Source: Pelomonas asaccharophilus_A
Lineage (GTDB): Bacteria; Pseudomonadota; Gammaproteobacteria; Burkholderiales; Burkholderiaceae_C
Direction of reading: 5' to 3'
Assembly: GCF_031458115.1 (NCBI RefSeq)
Contig: NZ_JAVDXV010000002.1
Location: 434,001-498,000 of the forward strand
DNA: 64,000 bases
Shown: one piece after another, positions 10,047-19,131 of the stretch
How the letters are laid out: each line of letters starts with the position of its first letter
How positions within the stretch are numbered: position 1 is the stretch's first letter
The notes under the pieces: generated by a model
Told to the model about the DNA's origin: nothing
What the model saw: the letters and a program-made list of their open reading frames with translations, nothing else
Databases searched by the model: none
Position numbers and translations under genes: made by a program

Positions 10047-10061
10047 TGAGAATGATTCTCA
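10047..10061. promoter_or_regulatory. Fur-type operator between the two fumarase genes
   Basis: TGAGAATGATTCTCA is a perfect 7-1-7 inverted repeat matching the Fur core consensus TGATAATNATTATCA at 13 of 15 positions. It lies 45 bases upstream of the fumC ATG and 53 bases upstream of the fumA ATG. Iron-Fur would be expected to repress the iron-free fumC when iron is plentiful, as reported for fumC in pseudomonads. Binding itself is inferred. Confidence 0.7.
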
Positions 10062-10105
10062 TCGAGCCTATGCTGGGGCTTTCGGATTTCACGAATCAGC
10101 AATCC

Positions 10106-11491
10106 ATGACCACCCGACTCGAACGTGACACCTTCGGCCCCATCGAGGTGCCGGCCGACAAGCTGTGGGGCGCCCAGACGCAGCGATCGCTGCAGAACTT
10201 CGACATCTCCGGCGAGCGCCAGGCGCCCGAGCTGATCCGCGCGCTGGCCAAGGTGAAGCGGGCGTCGGCTGTGGTGAACCACGCGCTGGGCCTGCAGGAG
10301 GCGAAGAAGACCGACGCCATCGTCGCCGCGGCGGACGAGGTGATCGGCGGCCTGCATGCCGATGAGTTTCCGCTGGTGGTCTGGCAGACCGGCTCGGGCA
10401 CGCAGACCAACATGAACGTCAACGAGGTGCTGGCCAACCGCGCCAGCGAGCTGCTGGGCGGCGAGCGCGGCGAGGGGCGGCTGGTGCACCCCAACGACGA
10501 CGTGAACCGCAGTCAGAGCAGCAACGACGTGTTCCCGACCGCGATGCATGTGGCCGCCGTGCAGGCGCTGGTGGAGCGGCTGCTGCCGCCGCTGCGCGCG
10601 CTGCGCACGACGCTGCAGCAGAAGGCCGAGGCCTATGACGGCATCGTCAAGATCGGCCGCACGCATCTGCAGGACGCGACGCCGCTGACGCTGGGCCAGG
10701 AAATCTCCGGCTGGGTGGCACAGCTGGCGCATGGCGAGCGCCATGTGCTGGCCGCGCTGCCGCATCTGTACGAGCTGGCACTGGGCGGCACGGCCGTCGG
10801 TACGGGGCTGAATGCGCCCAAGGGCTATGCCGAGGCAGTGGCCGCGGAACTGGCGCGACTGACCGGCCAGCCCTTCGTCACCGCGCCCAACAAGTTCGAG
10901 GCGATGGCCTCCTGCGACGCGCTGGTCCACGCCCACGGCGCGCTGAAGACCATCGCCGCCAGCATGACCAAGATCGGCAACGACGTGCGCTGGCTGGCCA
11001 GCGGCCCGCGCAGCGGCATCGGCGAGATCAGCATCCCCGAGAACGAGCCGGGCTCGTCCATCATGCCGGGCAAGGTCAACCCGACGCAGAGCGAGGCCGT
11101 GACCATGCTGGCCGCGCAGGTCATGGGCAACGACGTGGCCATCAACATCGGCGGCGCGTCGGGCAACTTCGAGCTGAACGTGTTCCGGCCCATGATCATC
11201 CACAACTTCCTGCAGAGCGTGCGGCTGCTGGCCGACGGCATGGCCAGCTTCAACACGCATTGCGCCGTGGGCATCACGCCCAACGAGGGACGCATCGCCG
11301 AGCTGGTGGAGCGCTCGTTGATGCTGGTGACGGCGCTCAACACCCACATCGGCTACGACAAGGCGGCCCAGATCGCGAAGAAGGCGCACAAGGACGGCTC
11401 CAGCCTGCGCGAGGCCGCGCTGGCGCTGGGCCACGTGACGGCCGAGCAGTTCGACGCCTGGGTGGTGCCGGGGAACATGGTCGGTCGCTGA
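10106..11491 (+). CDS. fumC: Fumarate hydratase, class II
   Basis: 461-residue, iron-independent fumarase of the fumarase/aspartase superfamily. Conserved landmarks are the TGSGTQTNMNVNEV substrate region (95-108), GRTHLQDATPLTLGQE with the catalytic-site His187, and the mobile GSSIMPGKVNP signature loop (316-326). The ATG at 10106 is the family-consistent start (TTRLERDTFGPIEVPADKLWGAQT follows). It shares a divergent promoter region with the iron-sulfur fumarase and is followed by nhaA. Confidence 0.97.
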   Translation: MTTRLERDTFGPIEVPADKLWGAQTQRSLQNFDISGERQAPELIRALAKVKRASAVVNHALGLQEAKKTDAIVAAADEVIGGLHADEFPLVVWQTGSGTQTNMNVNEVLANRASELLGGERGEGRLVHPNDDVNRSQSSNDVFPTAMHVAAVQALVERLLPPLRALRTTLQQKAEAYDGIVKIGRTHLQDATPLTLGQEISGWVAQLAHGERHVLAALPHLYELALGGTAVGTGLNAPKGYAEAVAAELARLTGQPFVTAPNKFEAMASCDALVHAHGALKTIAASMTKIGNDVRWLASGPRSGIGEISIPENEPGSSIMPGKVNPTQSEAVTMLAAQVMGNDVAINIGGASGNFELNVFRPMIIHNFLQSVRLLADGMASFNTHCAVGITPNEGRIAELVERSLMLVTALNTHIGYDKAAQIAKKAHKDGSSLREAALALGHVTAEQFDAWVVPGNMVGR

Positions 11492-11530
11492 GTCTGGGAC
11501 ACTGCGCCCGTCTTTTTGAGGAGGATGGGC

Positions 11531-12691
11531 ATGACACCGGGCCTGAAGCGTTTCTTTGCCAGCGAATCTGCCGGCGGCATCGTGCTGGCCATCGCTGCCC
11601 TGCTGGCGCTGGTCATCAGCAATTCGCCCTGGGCGCCGGCGTACGAGGCCTTCCGGCAGATTCAGGGGGAGGTGCGCATCGCCGGCGAGGGGCTGGTGCT
11701 GGCAAAACCGCTGATCGTCTGGGTCAACGACCTGTGGATGGCGGTGTTCTTCCTGCTCGTGGGGCTGGAGATCAAGCGCGAGTTTGTTGCCGGCGAGCTG
11801 AGCACGCGTGCGCAGGCCGTGCTGCCGGCCGTCGCCGCGCTGGGCGGCATGGCGGTACCGGCGGTGATCTACTCGGCCATCAACCATGCCGACCCGCTGG
11901 CGCTGCGGGGCTGGGCCATTCCCGCGGCCACCGACATCGCGTTCGCCATCGGCATCGTCATGCTGCTGGGCTCGCGCGCGCCGACGTCGCTGAAGGTCTT
12001 CCTGACGGCCGTGGCCATCATCGACGACCTGGGCGCCATCGTCGTCATCGCGCTGTTCTACACCAGCCAGCTGTCGCTCGCGATGCTGGCCGGCGCAGCC
12101 GCCTGCCTCGCGGCGATGGCGCTGCTGAACCGGGCCGGCGTGAAGCGGGCCGACGTCTACCTGTTCGTCGGCGCGCTGCTGTGGCTGTGCGTGCTGAAGT
12201 CGGGCGTGCACGCGACGCTGGCCGGCGTGGCCACGGCGTTCTTCATCCCGATCAGCGACGGCAAGGGCGGCTCGCCGCTGGAGAAGCTGGAACACGGCCT
12301 GCACCCATGGATCGCGTTTCTGGTGCTGCCGATGTTCGCGTTCGCCAACGCCGGCGTGTCGCTGGCGGGCCTGACGCCCGCGGCGCTGCTGGAGCCCATT
12401 CCGCTGGGAATCGCGGCCGGCCTGCTGTTCGGCAAGGCGATCGGCGTGTTCGGCAGCAGCTGGCTGATGATCCGCGCCGGCTGGGCCCGCAAGCCGGCCG
12501 GCGCCGACTGGGTGCAGTTCTTCGGCGTCTGCGTGCTGTGCGGCATCGGCTTCACGATGAGCTTGTTCATCGGTGGCCTGGCGTTCGCCGGCCTGGATCC
12601 GAGCTATGAGACGCGTGTCAAGCTGGGCGTGCTGGCCGGCTCGCTGCTGTCAGGCTGCCTGGGCGCCGCCATCTTGATGCGGCGGCGCTGA
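11531..12691 (+). CDS. nhaA: Na+/H+ antiporter NhaA
   Basis: 386-residue inner-membrane antiporter with about twelve hydrophobic helices, exchanging Na+ (or Li+) for protons in pH and sodium homeostasis. The ion-binding residues are visible: D135 in ATDIAFAIG and the D165-D166 pair in AIIDDLGAI, equivalent to E. coli D133, D163 and D164. The start at ATG 11531 is set by a strong GAGGAGG ribosome site six bases upstream; the ATG at 11525 lies too close to it. It starts 39 bases after fumC. Confidence 0.96.
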   Translation: MTPGLKRFFASESAGGIVLAIAALLALVISNSPWAPAYEAFRQIQGEVRIAGEGLVLAKPLIVWVNDLWMAVFFLLVGLEIKREFVAGELSTRAQAVLPAVAALGGMAVPAVIYSAINHADPLALRGWAIPAATDIAFAIGIVMLLGSRAPTSLKVFLTAVAIIDDLGAIVVIALFYTSQLSLAMLAGAAACLAAMALLNRAGVKRADVYLFVGALLWLCVLKSGVHATLAGVATAFFIPISDGKGGSPLEKLEHGLHPWIAFLVLPMFAFANAGVSLAGLTPAALLEPIPLGIAAGLLFGKAIGVFGSSWLMIRAGWARKPAGADWVQFFGVCVLCGIGFTMSLFIGGLAFAGLDPSYETRVKLGVLAGSLLSGCLGAAILMRRR

Positions 12692-12697
12692 GCGGGC

Positions 12698-13324
12698 TCA
12701 GTGCGGGGCCTGGCTGCTCGTGGAGTGGCTCAGCAGCCGGTCCGTGTAGGCGATGGCCATGGCCGACAGCAAGAAGGCGACGTGGATCAGCGTCTGCCAC
12801 ATCAGCGTCTTCTCGGTGTAGTTGTCGGCGTTGATGAACGTCTTCAGCAGGTGGATGGAGCTGATGCCGATGATGGCCGTCGCCAGCTTGACCTTCAGCA
12901 CCGACGCGTTCACGTGGCTCAGCCACTCCGGCTGGTCGGGGTGGCCGTCAAGGTCCATGCGCGACACGAAGGTCTCGTAGCCGCCCACGATGACCATGAT
13001 CAGCAGGTTGGAGATCATCACCACGTCGATCAGGCCCAGCACCACCAGCATCAGGATGGTCTCGTTGAGCTTGGCGATGGGCTCGTAGCCGATGACGTTG
13101 TCTGCGGCATCCTTGATGACGGCGGCCTTGTAGCCAATGCTCTTGACCAGCAGTTCCAGCGCATGCTTGTCGCCGAAAGCGGCCTCGATCAGGTGGACCA
13201 GCTCGGTCCAGAACTGGAAGACATACACGGCCTGGGCCAGGATCAGGCCCAGATACAGGGGCATCTGCAGCCAGCGGCTGGCGAAGATCAGGCGGGGCAG
13301 GGGGCGAAGCGGTGCGTTGGGCAT
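12698..13324 (-). CDS. YqhA family (UPF0114/TIGR00645) membrane protein
   Basis: About 208 residues with four hydrophobic segments and the family pattern: FASRWLQMPLYLGL near the N-terminus, LGLIDVVMISNLLIMVIVGGYE centrally, and SIHLLKTF later. The family resembles small inner-membrane channels or transporters but has no assigned role. The start is uncertain: ATG 13324 fits the family, but no ribosome site is visible, and a longer in-frame form begins at GTG 13378. It converges with nhaA after 6 bases and is divergent from acs. Confidence 0.88.
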   Translation of the reverse strand: MPNAPLRPLPRLIFASRWLQMPLYLGLILAQAVYVFQFWTELVHLIEAAFGDKHALELLVKSIGYKAAVIKDAADNVIGYEPIAKLNETILMLVVLGLIDVVMISNLLIMVIVGGYETFVSRMDLDGHPDQPEWLSHVNASVLKVKLATAIIGISSIHLLKTFINADNYTEKTLMWQTLIHVAFLLSAMAIAYTDRLLSHSTSSQAPH

Positions 13325-13442
13325 GGAGGAGAACCGATCAGAATCAGGGGAAATTCTAGGTGTCGTGAATGACATCACGCCGTCAGGGCATCGTCAGACG
13401 CCCAAAGCACAGTCCGCGCCAAGCAACATCAGGAGACAAGCT

Positions 13443-15404
13443 ATGAGCACGCTCAACACCTACAAACCCAGTGCCGACTGGCTCGCCAATGCCCACGTGA
13501 AGGGGGCGGCCGGCTATGCCGCGCTGGTGGCCGAGGCCGAGAATGACTACGCCGGCTACTGGGCCCGGCTGGCCCGCGAGCTGCTGAGCTGGCAGACGCC
13601 GTTCACGAAGACGCTCAACGACAGCGACGCCCCGTTCTTCAAGTGGTTCGAGGACGGCAAGCTCAACGTCTCCTACAACTGCCTGGACCGCCACGTTGAA
13701 GCGGGTAAAGGCGACAAGACGGCGCTGATCTTCGAAGCCGACGACGGCTCGGTGACCAAGGTGAGCTACGCCGAGCTGCTGGCCAAGACCAGCCAGCTGG
13801 CCAACGCGCTGAAGGCGCGCGGCATCAAGAAGGGCGACCGCGTCGTCATCTACATGCCCATGTCCGTCGAGGGCGTGGTGGCCATGCAGGCCTGCGCGCG
13901 CATCGGCGCGACGCACTCGGTCGTGTTCGGCGGCTTCTCGGCGCAATCGCTGCGCGACCGCATCCAGGACGCCGGCGCGGTGGCGCTGATCTGCGCCGAC
14001 GAGCAGCAGCGCGGCGGCAAGGCGCTGCCGCTGAAGGCCATCGTCGACGAGGCGCTGGACGGCGGTTCCTGCCCCACGCTGAAGGACGTCATCGTCTACA
14101 AGCGCACCGGCGGCAAGGTCGGCTGGACCGAAGGCCGCGACCTGTGGCTGCACGAGCTGACCGCGGCTCAGCCCACCACCTGCGCGCCTGAGTGGGTGGA
14201 GGCCGAGCACCCGCTGTTCCTGCTCTACACCTCGGGCTCCACCGGCAAGCCCAAGGGCGTGCAGCACAGCACCGGCGGCTACCTGCTGCATGCGGCGCTG
14301 ACGACGAAATGGACCTTCGACCTGAAGGACGACGACATCTTCTGGTGCACGGCCGACATCGGCTGGGTCACGGGCCACACCTACATCACCTACGGCCCGC
14401 TGGCGCTGGGCGGCACCGAGATCGTCTTCGAGGGCGTGCCCACCTTCCCCGACGCCGGCCGCTTCTGGCACATGATCCAGAAGCACAAGGTCACGATCTT
14501 CTACACGGCGCCCACGGCCATCCGCTCGCTGATCAAGGCGGCCGAGACCAACGCGACGGTGCACCCGCGCAACTACGACCTGACGTCCTTGCGCCTGCTG
14601 GGTTCGGTGGGCGAGCCCATCAACCCGGCCGCCTGGGAGTGGTACCACGAGCATGTGGGCGGCGGCCGCTGCCCCATCGTCGACACCTTCTGGCAGACCG
14701 AGACCGGCGGCCACATGATCACGCCGCTGCCCGGTGTGACGACGCTGGTGCCCGGCTCCTGCACGCTGCCCTTCCCGGGCATCACGGCGGCCATCGTGGA
14801 CGAAACCGGCAACGACGTGCCCAACGGCCAGGGCGGCATCCTGGTCGTCAAGAAGCCTTGGCCCAGCATGATCCGCACGATCTACGGCGACCCCGAGCGC
14901 TTCAAGAAGAGCTACTACCCGCCCGAGCTGAAGGGCTACTACCTGGCCGGCGACGGCGCCATCCGTGACGCCGAGACGGGCTACTTCACCATCACTGGCC
15001 GCATCGACGACGTGCTGAACGTGTCGGGCCACCGCATGGGCACGATGGAGATCGAGTCGGCGCTGGTCAGCTGCACGGAGCTGGTGGCTGAAGCCGCCGT
15101 GGTGGGCCGCCCGGACGACACCACCGGTGAGGCCATCTGCGCCTTCGTCGTGCTGAAGCGCCCGCGCCCCAGCGGCGACGAAGCCAAGGCCATCGCCAAG
15201 CAGCTTCGCGACCATGTGGCCAAGGAGATCGGCCCCATCGCCAAGCCCAAGGACATCCGCTTCGGCGACAACCTGCCCAAGACCCGTTCCGGCAAGATCA
15301 TGCGGCGCCTGCTGCGTGCGGTTGCCAAGGGCGAGGCGGTGACGCAGGACACGTCGACGCTGGAAAATCCCGCGATCCTTGAGCAATTGGGTCAGGCTTA
15401 CTGA
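13443..15404 (+). CDS. acs: Acetyl-CoA synthetase
   Basis: 653-residue AMP-forming acetate-CoA ligase, which activates acetate with ATP to acetyl-AMP and then acetyl-CoA. Motifs are YTSGSTGKPKGVQHSTGGY (P-loop A3), the WCTADIGWVTGHTY substrate region, DTFWQTETGGH, and YLAGDGAIRDAETGYFTITGR with the hinge. The conserved lysine K618 in PKTRSGKIMRR is the site that Pat-type acetyltransferases modify in relatives. A GGAG site precedes the ATG. The last twelve codons occur a second time about 130 bases downstream. Confidence 0.96.
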   Translation: MSTLNTYKPSADWLANAHVKGAAGYAALVAEAENDYAGYWARLARELLSWQTPFTKTLNDSDAPFFKWFEDGKLNVSYNCLDRHVEAGKGDKTALIFEADDGSVTKVSYAELLAKTSQLANALKARGIKKGDRVVIYMPMSVEGVVAMQACARIGATHSVVFGGFSAQSLRDRIQDAGAVALICADEQQRGGKALPLKAIVDEALDGGSCPTLKDVIVYKRTGGKVGWTEGRDLWLHELTAAQPTTCAPEWVEAEHPLFLLYTSGSTGKPKGVQHSTGGYLLHAALTTKWTFDLKDDDIFWCTADIGWVTGHTYITYGPLALGGTEIVFEGVPTFPDAGRFWHMIQKHKVTIFYTAPTAIRSLIKAAETNATVHPRNYDLTSLRLLGSVGEPINPAAWEWYHEHVGGGRCPIVDTFWQTETGGHMITPLPGVTTLVPGSCTLPFPGITAAIVDETGNDVPNGQGGILVVKKPWPSMIRTIYGDPERFKKSYYPPELKGYYLAGDGAIRDAETGYFTITGRIDDVLNVSGHRMGTMEIESALVSCTELVAEAAVVGRPDDTTGEAICAFVVLKRPRPSGDEAKAIAKQLRDHVAKEIGPIAKPKDIRFGDNLPKTRSGKIMRRLLRAVAKGEAVTQDTSTLENPAILEQLGQAY

Positions 15405-15483
15405 CCCTTTTGATCAAGCCGCACGCAGTGCGGGGAGGCGAAGCCGACAGCGGGATTTGGGGCGTGCTCATATCGCTTGCGAT

Positions 15484-15537
15484 GTGAGCGAGCACCAGAA
15501 CCCGGCCATCCTGGAACAGCTCGGTCAGGCCTACTGA
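15484..15537 (+). pseudogene. Duplicated 3' end of acs
   Basis: Codons at 15499-15537 encode NPAILEQLGQAY followed by a stop, identical in protein sequence to the last twelve residues of acs (15366-15404). The codon choice differs (AACCCGGCC here, AATCCCGCG in acs). The copy is preceded in frame by GTGAGCGAGCACCAG and by a potential hairpin at about 15460-15498. It is too short to be a gene and looks like the remnant of a second acs copy or of a recombination event that replaced the end of acs. Confidence 0.7.
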
Positions 15538-15556
15538 TCCGCAGCGATCAAAGCAA

Positions 15557-15582
15557 ACGGGCCGCATCCGCGGCCCGTTTTT
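15557..15582 (+). terminator. Rho-independent terminator after acs
   Basis: A nine-base-pair GC-rich stem (15557-15565 with 15570-15578), ACGGGCCGC/GCGGCCCGT, with a four-base loop ATCC, runs into TTTTT. It ends transcription from acs before the convergent AAA-protease gene, whose stop codon touches the T-run. Confidence 0.85.
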
Positions 15583-17474
15583 CATTCACCCGCCAGCACC
15601 CGCTTCAACGGCACACCGCTGACGTTCTCCTCGCGCAGCAGCAGCTCGGTCAGCGCGTCCAGCCGGTCGCGCTGGTCTTCCAGCACGCGGCGGCATTCGG
15701 CCTGCGCGCTTTCCAGCAGCGCGCGCGCCTCGTCCAGCAGCGACTTCTGCACATCCGGCCCGATCAGCTCGCGCGGCACGCCGGCCATGCTGAGCAGGCC
15801 GAAGGTCTTGCCGAAGCCCATGGAGCCGATCATGTTGGTCGCCAGTTCGGACGCGCGCTTCAGGTCATCGGCCGCGCCGGACGACGCATTGCCGAACGCG
15901 ATCAGCTCCGCCTCGCGGCCGGCCAGCATCATGGCCAGGCGCGAGCGCAGTTCGCGCTCGCCGTACAACGGCTCCTCGTGGGCGCGCGCCACGTAGGTCA
16001 CGCCCAGCGCCGGGCCGCGTGGCTCGATGCTGACGCGCTCGACGCTGCCGGCTTCCAGCACATGGGCCACCAGCGCATGGCCGGATTCGTGGCAGGCCAC
16101 GCGGCGCAGCGTCTCGGGCGTGATCAGGTCCTTGGTGTTGGACACCTCGCCGCCCAGTTGGTGCGTCTCCAGCGACTGGTAGACGCGTTCCTGGGTGACC
16201 CACGCGTCGCCGGCCTCGGCCGCATAGGACGCCGCGCGGTTCACGCAGTTGGCGATGTCGGCCGGCGACATGCCCGACGCGGTGCGCGCAATCGATGCCA
16301 GGTCGATGCCGGCCGTCGCCTTCACCCGGCCCAGGTACAGGGCGAACAGCTTCTCGCGCTCGGGCGCGGTGGGTAGCGAGGTGCGCACGATCATGTCGAA
16401 GCGGCCGGGGCGGCGCATCGCCTCGTCGATGTTGTCGATGTGGTTGGTGGCGCCGATGACGACCACGTTCTCCAGCGCCGCGAAGCCGTCCATCTCCACC
16501 AGCAGGCGGTTGATGATGCGGTTCTGCTCCTGCTCGCCGCCGCCGGGCGCATCTTTGCCGTTGCTGCGCCGGCCCAGGCCGTCGATCTCGTCGATGAAGA
16601 TGATGCAAGGCGCGGCCTCGCGGGCGCGCTTGAACAACTCCTTCACCTTGCCGATGCCGGCGCCGTAGAACATGGAGCTGAAGTAGGAGCCGTCCACGCT
16701 GATGAAGCTGGCGCCGCATTCCCCGGCCAGCGCCCTGGCCAGCAGCGTCTTGCCGGTGCCGGGCGGGCCGTCCAGCAGCACGCCGCGCGGCGCCTTGGCG
16801 CCCAAGGCGGCGTACTGCTTCGGATCCTTCATGAACGCGGCGATCCGCTTCAACGCCTTCTTGGCCTCGTCGGCGCCGATGACGTCGTCGAATCCGGTCT
16901 TGGGTTTCTCGGCCAACCGGGTGCGCTGGCCCAGCGAGCCGCGCAGCTGGAAGTGCATCAGCACGCCCACGAGCAGCAGCAGGCCCAGCAGCGGGCCTGC
17001 CACGCTGGCGGTCTTCTCCAGGCCCTGCGAGAGGCGCTGGCCGCCGGTGCGCGCATCGACGTCGATGTCGGTCAATGCAAAGCCCTGGGCGACGCTGAGT
17101 TCGCCCAGGCGGGCGCCGCCGTCCACCAGCCGCGTGCTGAACTGGCGGCCGCTGCGGTCGGTGTACAGCACCAGCGCGCCGTCCACGCCCACGGCGGCCA
17201 CGTCCCGCGCCTGCAGCGCACGCTCGAACTCGGAGGCCTCGCGCGGCTGCGCCAGCCACTGCTGGGGAGCGTGCTCGAAGGCCAGCGCCGTCGGGTTCTT
17301 GCGCGCCAGCGTCTCGGCGGCGGTGCGCTGCTGCAGCAGCCACAGCCCGGCCGCGGCCAGCAGCACGGCGCCGGCGGCGGTGGCGATGATGAGTTGCTGG
17401 CGCAGCCCCGGCCGGGTGGCCTTGGGGGCGCGTTCCACGGAGTCCGGGGTGGCTTCGGAGGCTTGCGGGATCAT
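15582..17474 (-). CDS. FtsH-like AAA+ zinc metalloprotease paralogue
   Basis: 630 residues with full FtsH architecture: TM1 about 27-46, a periplasmic domain, TM2 about 157-174, then the AAA+ module. Walker A is GPPGTGKT (236-243), Walker B IIFIDEID (291-298) and the second region of homology RRPGRFD. The M41 protease domain has zinc motif HESGH (462-466) and the third-ligand region SGAADDL (532-538). It is divergent from housekeeping FtsH in three ways: the pore motif reads MFYGAG instead of MFVGVG, HESGH replaces HEAGH, and MGFGKTFG replaces the usual MGMSDxLG. It is probably an accessory membrane-anchored ATP-dependent protease; substrates are unknown. Confidence 0.88.
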   Translation of the reverse strand: MIPQASEATPDSVERAPKATRPGLRQQLIIATAAGAVLLAAAGLWLLQQRTAAETLARKNPTALAFEHAPQQWLAQPREASEFERALQARDVAAVGVDGALVLYTDRSGRQFSTRLVDGGARLGELSVAQGFALTDIDVDARTGGQRLSQGLEKTASVAGPLLGLLLLVGVLMHFQLRGSLGQRTRLAEKPKTGFDDVIGADEAKKALKRIAAFMKDPKQYAALGAKAPRGVLLDGPPGTGKTLLARALAGECGASFISVDGSYFSSMFYGAGIGKVKELFKRAREAAPCIIFIDEIDGLGRRSNGKDAPGGGEQEQNRIINRLLVEMDGFAALENVVVIGATNHIDNIDEAMRRPGRFDMIVRTSLPTAPEREKLFALYLGRVKATAGIDLASIARTASGMSPADIANCVNRAASYAAEAGDAWVTQERVYQSLETHQLGGEVSNTKDLITPETLRRVACHESGHALVAHVLEAGSVERVSIEPRGPALGVTYVARAHEEPLYGERELRSRLAMMLAGREAELIAFGNASSGAADDLKRASELATNMIGSMGFGKTFGLLSMAGVPRELIGPDVQKSLLDEARALLESAQAECRRVLEDQRDRLDALTELLLREENVSGVPLKRVLAGE

Positions 17475-17643
17475 GGCGGCGGCTTTCTGTACTGCTCGGA
17501 CCGTTCCCCGGATGACCAGGGCACGGCCGCGAACGGCAGGGTAGCCGGGGGAGGCCCGCGCAAAACGTGCGTTATCGAGGTCCGTCGCCGCGGCGCTGCT
17601 GCAAAAAGCAACAACGCGCCGGGGTGCAAAAAATTCCCGCTGC

Positions 17644-19008
17644 TCAGCCGCGCTGGCGGCGGCGCTTCAACGCGATCAGCCCCAGGCCGCCCAGCAGCAG
17701 CGCCAGGCTGGCCGGTTCGGGCACCGGCGAGACGTTCAGCGCCTGGTCCAGGTGGATCTTCAGGAATTCCGTGTTGTCCGAGCCCAGATCGCGGCCGCCG
17801 GTGCCGGGGTAGTTGTTGTCGTTGGCCACCAGCAGCGTGTGCGCGTCCAGGATCAGCACGCTCTCGATGGTCGTGAACGGAAAGGTGAAGGCAGCGCTGC
17901 CGTCGCCGTTCAGGTCGTTGGGGTCGGCCAGGTTCATCAGGTCCACCACCTCGGTCTTCACCAGGTTGCCGCTGGCGTCCACCACGTTCAGGTCCACCTT
18001 GAAGATCTTCTTGAACGGCGTGCCGCTGGTGGCCGTGGCGCCGTTGCGCTCGATGACGAGGAACTCGTGGTCGTTGATGGCCGTCATGTCGCCGATGTTG
18101 GTGCCGGCGCCTTCCAGCTGATAGCGCCACTGCTCGCCGGTATAGGCCTCGGTGTCGATGCTGAACGCGTTGATGCGCAGCGTCTTGGCCGGGTCGCCGG
18201 TGACGGTGCCCTCCAGCAGCGTGTAGAGGCGGCTGCCGTCCGGGCTGGAGGCCATGCCCTCGAAGCCGGCCGAGCGGGCCAGCGTGGGCGCGATGGTGCC
18301 GTTCACGACCGCCTCGTTCTGCGGCGAGGCCACGCCCAGCATGCCGATCTCACGGCGCAGCACCTCGCCCTGGGCGTTGGTCTTGATCAGGTAGGGGCCG
18401 AACTCGTCGCCGAACCAGTAGTTGCCGTTCTTGTCCTTGCGCACGGACTCCACGTCCAGGTCGGCGCCGGTCAGCAGGCGGTTGCTGCGGATGCTGGGGT
18501 CCACCAGCGGGTTGGCGGCGCTGTTGTAGTAGCGCGTGTAGTCGGCCTGCACCTTGATGCTGAGCAGGTGGTTGGGGTCGGACAGCGTCAGGTGGCTGCC
18601 GGCCGTGAAGCCGGCCATGGCCGCGCCGGTCGAGAAGTTGGCGGCCGACACGCTGCCGGCGCCGCCCGTCGCGGTCCTGAAATTGGGCGTCACGGCGTAC
18701 AGGCGCAGCAGCGTGTCGGCCGAGTTGCCTTGCGTGCCAAAGCCGTTGTCGGCCATGAAGACGAAGCTGCCCGCCGTCGGGCCGGCCAGCACGGCCGAGA
18801 AGCCCTGCACCGGCTGCTTGTTCAGCAGCGGCAGCGGGTTGCCGCCCGCGCCGGTGGCGAACTGGCCGGACGTGGGGCCGTCGGCGAAGGTGTTGGCGCC
18901 CATCAGCGCCCAGCCTTCCAGCGTGGCAGAGGCGGCGTTGACGGCCGTGAACAGGGTGAGGGCGGCGGCCGCGAGGGCGGCGAGGCGGGGTTGGCGGGTG
19001 TTCAGCAT
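17644..19008 (-). CDS. PEP-CTERM esterase-like/phytase-like protein
   Basis: 454-residue exported protein: a signal peptide (about 1-28), then a beta-propeller-like esterase-like-activity-of-phytase domain (PF13449 type) with ADLDVESV, GDEFGPYLI, FEGMASSPDG and LVIERNG motifs. It ends with a C-terminal PEP-CTERM sorting signal (VPEPASLALLLGGLGLIAL followed by basic residues). PEP-CTERM proteins are processed by an exosortase and delivered to the surface or exopolysaccharide matrix; no exosortase gene is in the window. It may cleave phosphate esters, but the substrate is not evident. The 169 bases to the AAA-protease gene downstream hold no gene. Confidence 0.88.
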   Translation of the reverse strand: MLNTRQPRLAALAAAALTLFTAVNAASATLEGWALMGANTFADGPTSGQFATGAGGNPLPLLNKQPVQGFSAVLAGPTAGSFVFMADNGFGTQGNSADTLLRLYAVTPNFRTATGGAGSVSAANFSTGAAMAGFTAGSHLTLSDPNHLLSIKVQADYTRYYNSAANPLVDPSIRSNRLLTGADLDVESVRKDKNGNYWFGDEFGPYLIKTNAQGEVLRREIGMLGVASPQNEAVVNGTIAPTLARSAGFEGMASSPDGSRLYTLLEGTVTGDPAKTLRINAFSIDTEAYTGEQWRYQLEGAGTNIGDMTAINDHEFLVIERNGATATSGTPFKKIFKVDLNVVDASGNLVKTEVVDLMNLADPNDLNGDGSAAFTFPFTTIESVLILDAHTLLVANDNNYPGTGGRDLGSDNTEFLKIHLDQALNVSPVPEPASLALLLGGLGLIALKRRRQRG

Positions 19009-19081
19009 GGACCGGGCGTGCAGTGCGCGCAGACGGCCTGCGCGCGCCGCATTCTTCGGCGCGCCGATGAATCACTCGTGA

Positions 19082-19107
19082 AAAGAAAACAGGCCCCGCG
19101 GGGCCTG
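19082..19107 (-). terminator. Rho-independent terminator after cytochrome c gene
   Basis: On the minus strand a perfect eight-base-pair stem, CAGGCCCC/GGGGCCTG (19107-19090), is followed by TTTTCTTTT. It lies 25 bases downstream of the cytochrome c stop codon. Confidence 0.85.
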
Positions 19108-19131
19108 CTTGCGCTCAGCGGGGCTGCCCCC

